A DNA stretch of 64,000 nt. It comes from Bosea beijingensis. GTDB taxonomy: Bacteria; Pseudomonadota; Alphaproteobacteria; Rhizobiales; Beijerinckiaceae. Shown in pieces: positions 60,542-64,000 of this stretch. The notes under the pieces were generated by a model. That model ran no database searches and was not told where the DNA came from. It saw only the letters and a program-made list of their open reading frames with translations. The stretch lies in the NCBI RefSeq assembly GCF_030758975.1, contig NZ_CP132359.1, positions 3,910,009 through 3,974,008 of the forward strand, written 5' to 3'. The position numbers and the translations under genes are program-made. Position 1 is the stretch's first letter. Each line of letters opens with the position of its first letter.

Positions 60542-61657
60542 TCAATCCCGCAGAGACTTGGCGAAGAGATGCAGGCGGTGCAGCGGTTTCGCCCCCGCCT
60601 TCTCGGCCTGCCGCAGGCTCGGGCCGTTGACGTCGGCGATCCAAGTGCCGCCGAGTTCCGTATAGCCGGCAGCCTTGAGCGCAGTCGCGACCTTGAACAG
60701 CATCGCACCGTTCAAGCCGCGATTATGGAAGGCGCGAGCGACCGACTGGTAGACAATGACGGCGCGCCGGTTGGTCCAGCGATGCCGCAGGAAACGGAAG
60801 GGAAAGCTCAGGCCCATCCGCCCGCCGGTCGCCTTCACCAGCGGGTTGAGATCGGGAATCGCGATAATCGCGCCGACCGGCTCGCCCTTGTGATGGACGA
60901 CGGTCGAGATGCGCTTGTCGATGACCCACATCATGTCGTCGGCCTGGAAGCGGTATTCCTCGGCCGTCGGGGGTACGAACATCGGATTGGCATCGAAGCC
61001 GTCATTGAGGATGAGCCGGGAATCCTCGAGTCGCTCGGCGAAATGGCGGCGATCGATCGGCATCCACAGATAGTCGGGGTCGGCGAGGATTTCCTGCTGC
61101 TTCGGGCCGAGCAAGCCGCGCGGATCGATATCGGCGAGATCGATCCGGAAGGTCGTCATCGGGAAGGTTGCCGCGTAGCCGTTCGCTTCGAGCAGTCGCG
61201 CGACATGCGGCGGGCTCCAGAGCATGTCGGTGAAGGGCGCGTTGTCGAAGCCGCCGGTGACGACACCCGCCTGCTGCATCGCGGTCAGATTGAAATTGCC
61301 GACGAGCTCGGCCATGCCGCGCTCCCGCGCCCAGCTTTCCGCGGCGCCAAGCAAAGCCGATGCGATCTCGGCATCGTCGGCGCAGTCGAAATAGCCGAAC
61401 TGGGCGCGCCTCATCCCGTGCCGGGCGTTGGAGGCGTCGTGGATCGTCGCGACGATGCGGCCGAGCGGCCGGCCGTCGCGCAAAGCCGTGAACAGTTCGA
61501 AGCGGCCGTGCCCTTGTGTCACCAGCGGATTGCGCGCCGGATCGAGCATACGGTCGAAATCCGACCACATCGGCGGGACATAGGCGCTGTTCGCCGGATA
61601 GGCGTTTGCCGTGACGGCGAAGGCCGCCTTGCGGTCGTTGCTGCGGATCTCGATCAT
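60542..61657 (-). CDS. GNAT-superfamily acyltransferase, YghO-like
   Basis: The 371-residue protein has 'ANSAYVPPMWSDFDRMLDPARNPLVTQGHGRFELFTALRDGRPLGRIVATIHDASN' (about 19-75), matching the start of YghO-type proteins of about 370 residues. A central segment ('LVGNFNLTAMQQAGVVTGGFDNAPF') follows, and a C-terminal region 'AFHNRGLNGAMLFKVATALKAAGYTELGGTWIADVN' resembles an acetyl-CoA-binding GNAT module. The substrate is unknown. ATGA overlap with the membrane-protein gene and a three-base gap to the nitroreductase gene place it firmly in the operon. Confidence 0.82.
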   Translation of the reverse strand: MIEIRSNDRKAAFAVTANAYPANSAYVPPMWSDFDRMLDPARNPLVTQGHGRFELFTALRDGRPLGRIVATIHDASNARHGMRRAQFGYFDCADDAEIASALLGAAESWARERGMAELVGNFNLTAMQQAGVVTGGFDNAPFTDMLWSPPHVARLLEANGYAATFPMTTFRIDLADIDPRGLLGPKQQEILADPDYLWMPIDRRHFAERLEDSRLILNDGFDANPMFVPPTAEEYRFQADDMMWVIDKRISTVVHHKGEPVGAIIAIPDLNPLVKATGGRMGLSFPFRFLRHRWTNRRAVIVYQSVARAFHNRGLNGAMLFKVATALKAAGYTELGGTWIADVNGPSLRQAEKAGAKPLHRLHLFAKSLRD

Positions 61658-62874
61658 GCAGTGGCCTCGCTCGGGGCCGTCGCGAGCAGGCGGCGCACCA
61701 AAGCCAGCGCCGTCTCGGTCGCGGGATCGGCGGAGACCACCGGCACAGTCACCAGCAGCAAGTCGAGCGGCGTCTCGCCCAGCACAAGCAGATGGCTCGC
61801 GGCTTGTGAGGCCATCAGTGCGAACAATCGCTCGGCAGCCGGATCGGTCGGTGGCCAGGGCCAGCCGCGGCCGGAAGCATGGAGCACACCGATGCCGTGC
61901 AAAGCCGGCCGCAGGATGGCTGGATCGTATTCGGCGAGTGCGGTCTCGTTGAGCCGGCGGGCGTTCGTGAAGAGCGGATGGGCCGCGAGCTGCGCGATCA
62001 AGGCCTCGCGCGTGCCGGCCTTCGACCGGGCGAGCGAGTCGAGGACGCCGGGCGCCTCCGCGTCGAAGGCGCTCGACAAGGCATCGACCGCCAGCGCGAT
62101 CGCGAGCACGCCGGCGAGCGCCACGGCGCAAAGCCGCGCGACATGGGCGAAGCTCGCTTCCGGGGTGACGAGGGCCGCCGCGAGACCCAGGAGCAGCGCA
62201 GCCACGACGCGCAGGCTGAGCATCGCGAAGCGCTGCCGCCGGGCTGGCGCCGCCCCTCCGGTGACCAGCAGGATCGAGACCAGCAGCAAGGCACCGACGC
62301 CGCCGAGCCTGACCGGCAGACCCGGCAGCAATTCGCGGAAATCGCTGAGGGCGAAGGGCAGGATCAGGAAAGCGCACAGTCCGAGCCGCCAGACGCTGGT
62401 GTTCTCGGACGCGGTGAGTGCGGTCTGATCACGGCGGAACAGCAGGATGCCGCAGACGGCGATCGTCAGGAGCTGGAAGCCGGCCAGCGCCAGATCGTAG
62501 AACCAGCCGGAATCGTCGAGACCGAGAAGGCTGGCTAGAACCAGCAGGAGCGAGCCGGTGAGCACCGCGATCTTGACCGGGCGCGGCGCGTGACGCCGCA
62601 GCATGCCTTCGGTGACAATCAGCGCGCCGAGCGGGAAGAGGGCGGCGCAAGCCAGCGCCAGCCGCCCGAGCAGGACGCTGCCGCTCCACCAGCCGAGCGC
62701 CCTCAGCAGGAAGAGCGCCGCGACCAGCCCCATCGCGACGAAGAAGCGCCGCGCCAGCGCGCCGCGCGGATCGCGCCGGCGCAATGTCATCATCGCGACG
62801 GCCAAGCCAAGCGCGCCGCAGAGATCGACGATCGAATCCGCCACAAGACCCGGATTGGCGAAGCCGCCGGTCAT
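61654..62874 (-). CDS. Multi-pass membrane protein with cytoplasmic C-terminal domain
   Basis: The 406-residue protein has about eight hydrophobic segments between residues 10 and 265, starting 'MTGGFANPGLVADSIVDLCGALGLAVAMM'. A soluble tail of about 140 residues follows ('SLARSKAGTREALIAQLAAHPLFTNARRLNETALAEYDPAIL...') with no catalytic motif I can name. The architecture recalls membrane sensor modules, but no kinase or cyclase domain follows. Both ends overlap neighbours by four bases (ATGA), indicating coupled translation with the E1-like and acetyltransferase genes. The start at 62874 was chosen for that overlap. Confidence 0.75.
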   Translation of the reverse strand: MTGGFANPGLVADSIVDLCGALGLAVAMMTLRRRDPRGALARRFFVAMGLVAALFLLRALGWWSGSVLLGRLALACAALFPLGALIVTEGMLRRHAPRPVKIAVLTGSLLLVLASLLGLDDSGWFYDLALAGFQLLTIAVCGILLFRRDQTALTASENTSVWRLGLCAFLILPFALSDFRELLPGLPVRLGGVGALLLVSILLVTGGAAPARRQRFAMLSLRVVAALLLGLAAALVTPEASFAHVARLCAVALAGVLAIALAVDALSSAFDAEAPGVLDSLARSKAGTREALIAQLAAHPLFTNARRLNETALAEYDPAILRPALHGIGVLHASGRGWPWPPTDPAAERLFALMASQAASHLLVLGETPLDLLLVTVPVVSADPATETALALVRRLLATAPSEATA

Positions 62875-63752
62875 GGGCCGGAGACCATCTTGGCGAGTGC
62901 CCGCGCCACGAAGGGCTTTAGCAGCGCCGCGACCGGCGCCGGCCAGGGCCGCTCCACCGCAGGGCGGTAGGGATTGAAGAACCAGCCGCGGCAATCGGTG
63001 CCGGTCTGCCGGCCCAGCACGAGCGCGATCGCCTCATAGGCCATCATCATGCCCGTCGTGATCACCATCGGCGCGAAGGACATGCGGCTGCGCCGCCCGG
63101 CCGCGACCTCGCCGGCGATGGCGAGGTCGACATGATGGCGCGAGCGCGAATGCAGCATGACATGCGTGACCTCGCAGAGCATGGCCGCCCGCTTGTCGTC
63201 ATCCGAGAGTGTCCGCCAATCCTTACTGAGCGTCGGAAAGCCCAGTCGCTCCTCCGGGCGCGGATCGCCGGGGCGCACCACGATCACCGAGGGCAGCGGC
63301 GCCATATAGGCGTCGATCACGGTCGCACCAGCCATCTTGGCCGTGCGGTAGAGATGGAGGCCGGCGGCAATATCGTCCATGCCGTTGACGATCACCTTGC
63401 AACGGCCGGCAATCTCGGGCAGGCGCTCGACCCATTCGGCACCGAGCACCTCGATCTCGATCTCCGGATTGATGGCGCGCGCGGCCTCGGCCGCCGCTTC
63501 CGCCTTCGGCCGGCCGATCGTGCCCGCATTGGCGAAGACCTGCCGGTTCAGGTTCGAGATCTCGAAGACGTCGATATCGGCGATGACGAAGCGGCCGATG
63601 CCGGCCCGGACCAGCGCCATGAAGGCCGCACCGCCCATGCCGCCGACACCGCAGACGAAAACCGTCGCCTGCCTGAGCCGCGCCTGCTCGGCCTCCGAGA
63701 CGAAGCCGATATTGCGGGTCGCGAAAAGCTCGTAGCTGAAGCCGGGGATCAT
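62871..63752 (-). CDS. ThiF/E1-like adenylating enzyme family protein
   Basis: The 293-residue protein has the E1/ThiF/MoeB Rossmann core: 'VFVCGVGGMGGAAFMALVRAG' (about 31-51) with the ATP glycine loop, 'VIADIDVFEISNLNRQVFA' (about 56-74) with the Asp and Arg finger, Lys83 in 'RPKAEAA', and 'VNGMDD' in place of the usual D-x-x-DN. The paired CxxC zinc motifs of ThiF and MoeB are absent. 'MLCEVTHVML' holds the only Cys near the usual catalytic position. It probably adenylates a carboxyl terminus or small molecule; no ubiquitin-like partner is seen in the window. Confidence 0.85.
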   Translation of the reverse strand: MIPGFSYELFATRNIGFVSEAEQARLRQATVFVCGVGGMGGAAFMALVRAGIGRFVIADIDVFEISNLNRQVFANAGTIGRPKAEAAAEAARAINPEIEIEVLGAEWVERLPEIAGRCKVIVNGMDDIAAGLHLYRTAKMAGATVIDAYMAPLPSVIVVRPGDPRPEERLGFPTLSKDWRTLSDDDKRAAMLCEVTHVMLHSRSRHHVDLAIAGEVAAGRRSRMSFAPMVITTGMMMAYEAIALVLGRQTGTDCRGWFFNPYRPAVERPWPAPVAALLKPFVARALAKMVSGP

Positions 63753-64000
63753 GGTTTCGACCTCGCGGGGCGCGGACGCAACGTGCCGAAGCGCCTGTTA
63801 TCGTCAAGCCAGTGTACCAGCGGCAGCAGCAGGCGCTGCACCAGCAGGAAGGCCGAGGCGCCGATGAGCCCGGGCAGCGAGGCGCGTGGAACCTGCCCCA
63901 GCAGGTAGCGGCGCGCCGCCGCGAGGTCCATGCGGCCAAGCTGGAGCACGTCGTCGCCGCGGCCGTAGTCGAGCTTGTCGCGGCAGAACGTGTTGTAGCG
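63749..64000 (-). CDS. C-terminal part of a hypothetical protein, 5' end outside window
   Basis: The frame is open to the window edge, reading 'RYNTFCRDKLDYGRGDD' and on to an ATG at 63931, so the real start lies beyond 64000. The visible 83 residues include one hydrophobic stretch 'LPGLIGASAFLLVQRLLLPLVHWL' and a basic tail. Its stop overlaps the E1-like gene start by four bases, so it belongs to the same operon. The family is not recognisable from this fragment. Confidence 0.6.
   Translation of the reverse strand, partial: RYNTFCRDKLDYGRGDDVLQLGRMDLAAARRYLLGQVPRASLPGLIGASAFLLVQRLLLPLVHWLDDNRRFGTLRPRPARSKP

Noticed and set aside
60359..62428. A 689-residue plus-strand open frame opposite the acetyltransferase and membrane-protein genes
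   Set aside because: Low-complexity, switches character along its length, and covers three well-supported minus-strand genes.
62871..63752. Calling the E1-like gene moeB or thiF
   Set aside because: The CxxC zinc pairs are absent, the usual DxxDN motif is altered, and no thiamine or molybdopterin genes are nearby.

Overview
The window is GC-rich chromosomal DNA of an alphaproteobacterium, most likely of the order Hyphomicrobiales and plausibly Bosea-like. This rests on the gene content: an ActS/ActR (RegB/RegA) redox two-component pair, MmcB, intracellular PHB depolymerase, CobF, DapD, MinCDE, and very many ABC uptake systems. It also rests on alphaproteobacterial-type regulatory words: a CtrA-like box before minC and a GTTC-N7-GTTT LexA-like box before mmcB. 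I see no rRNA, tRNA, CRISPR array, insertion sequence or prophage.

Layout. 1-4.7 kb: a branched-chain-amino-acid-type ABC operon (livG partial, livF, binding protein, livH, livM). 4.7-7.4 kb: isochorismatase-fold hydrolase, MarR regulator and a DHA2 drug exporter. 7.5-9.8 kb (minus): two small unknown genes, cobF, dapD. 9.9-17.1 kb: VOC protein, orphan TRAP binding protein, aldose-epimerase-like protein, then a peptide locus (family 5 binding protein, D-aminopeptidase, M20 amidohydrolase). 17.2-24.7 kb: YgjP-like metallohydrolase, phaZ, actS-actR with a strong terminator, an MFS exporter with a divergent LysR regulator, mmcB. 24.7-30.6 kb: a polar amino-acid ABC importer with a DoeB-like deacylase and a PLP lyase, facing an IclR regulator. 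30.6-40.8 kb: a GntR regulator with two DNA-binding domains, facing C45 hydrolase, family 5 binding protein, M81 peptidase, second family 5 binding protein, DppB/DppC permeases, and a D-cysteine desulfhydrase broken by an in-frame TAG. 41.2-43.0 kb: minCDE. 43.1-44.6 kb: an AAA-less M41-like protein and a LysR regulator. 44.6-57.7 kb (minus): a cyclic-amide catabolic block. It holds a polar amino-acid ABC importer with two paralogous binding proteins, a quinone oxidoreductase, a polysaccharide-deacetylase/cyclic-imide-hydrolase-type enzyme, a cytosine-deaminase-like amidohydrolase, LysR, N-carbamoyl amino acid hydrolase, hydantoin racemase, hydantoinase, and an M24 peptidase also broken by an in-frame TAG. 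57.9-59.5 kb: a decayed acetyltransferase and small proteins. 59.5-64 kb (minus): a tightly overlapping operon of unknown function (nitroreductase-like, YghO-like GNAT, multi-pass membrane protein, ThiF/E1-like enzyme, and a partial gene running off the window).

The core genes (dapD, cobF, minCDE, actSR, phaZ, mmcB) are embedded in modules for scavenging nitrogen-rich small molecules: hydantoins or imides, acylated amino acids, and D-amino-acid or non-standard peptides. Each module pairs an importer with amide-bond hydrolases and a local one-component regulator. The most novel-looking unit is the E1-like operon at the right edge. The clearest anomalies are two genes each interrupted by a single in-frame TAG and a third reduced to a remnant, which suggests ongoing loss of accessory catabolism. 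Several regulator genes have clear inverted repeats just upstream, and these often help decide the start codon.
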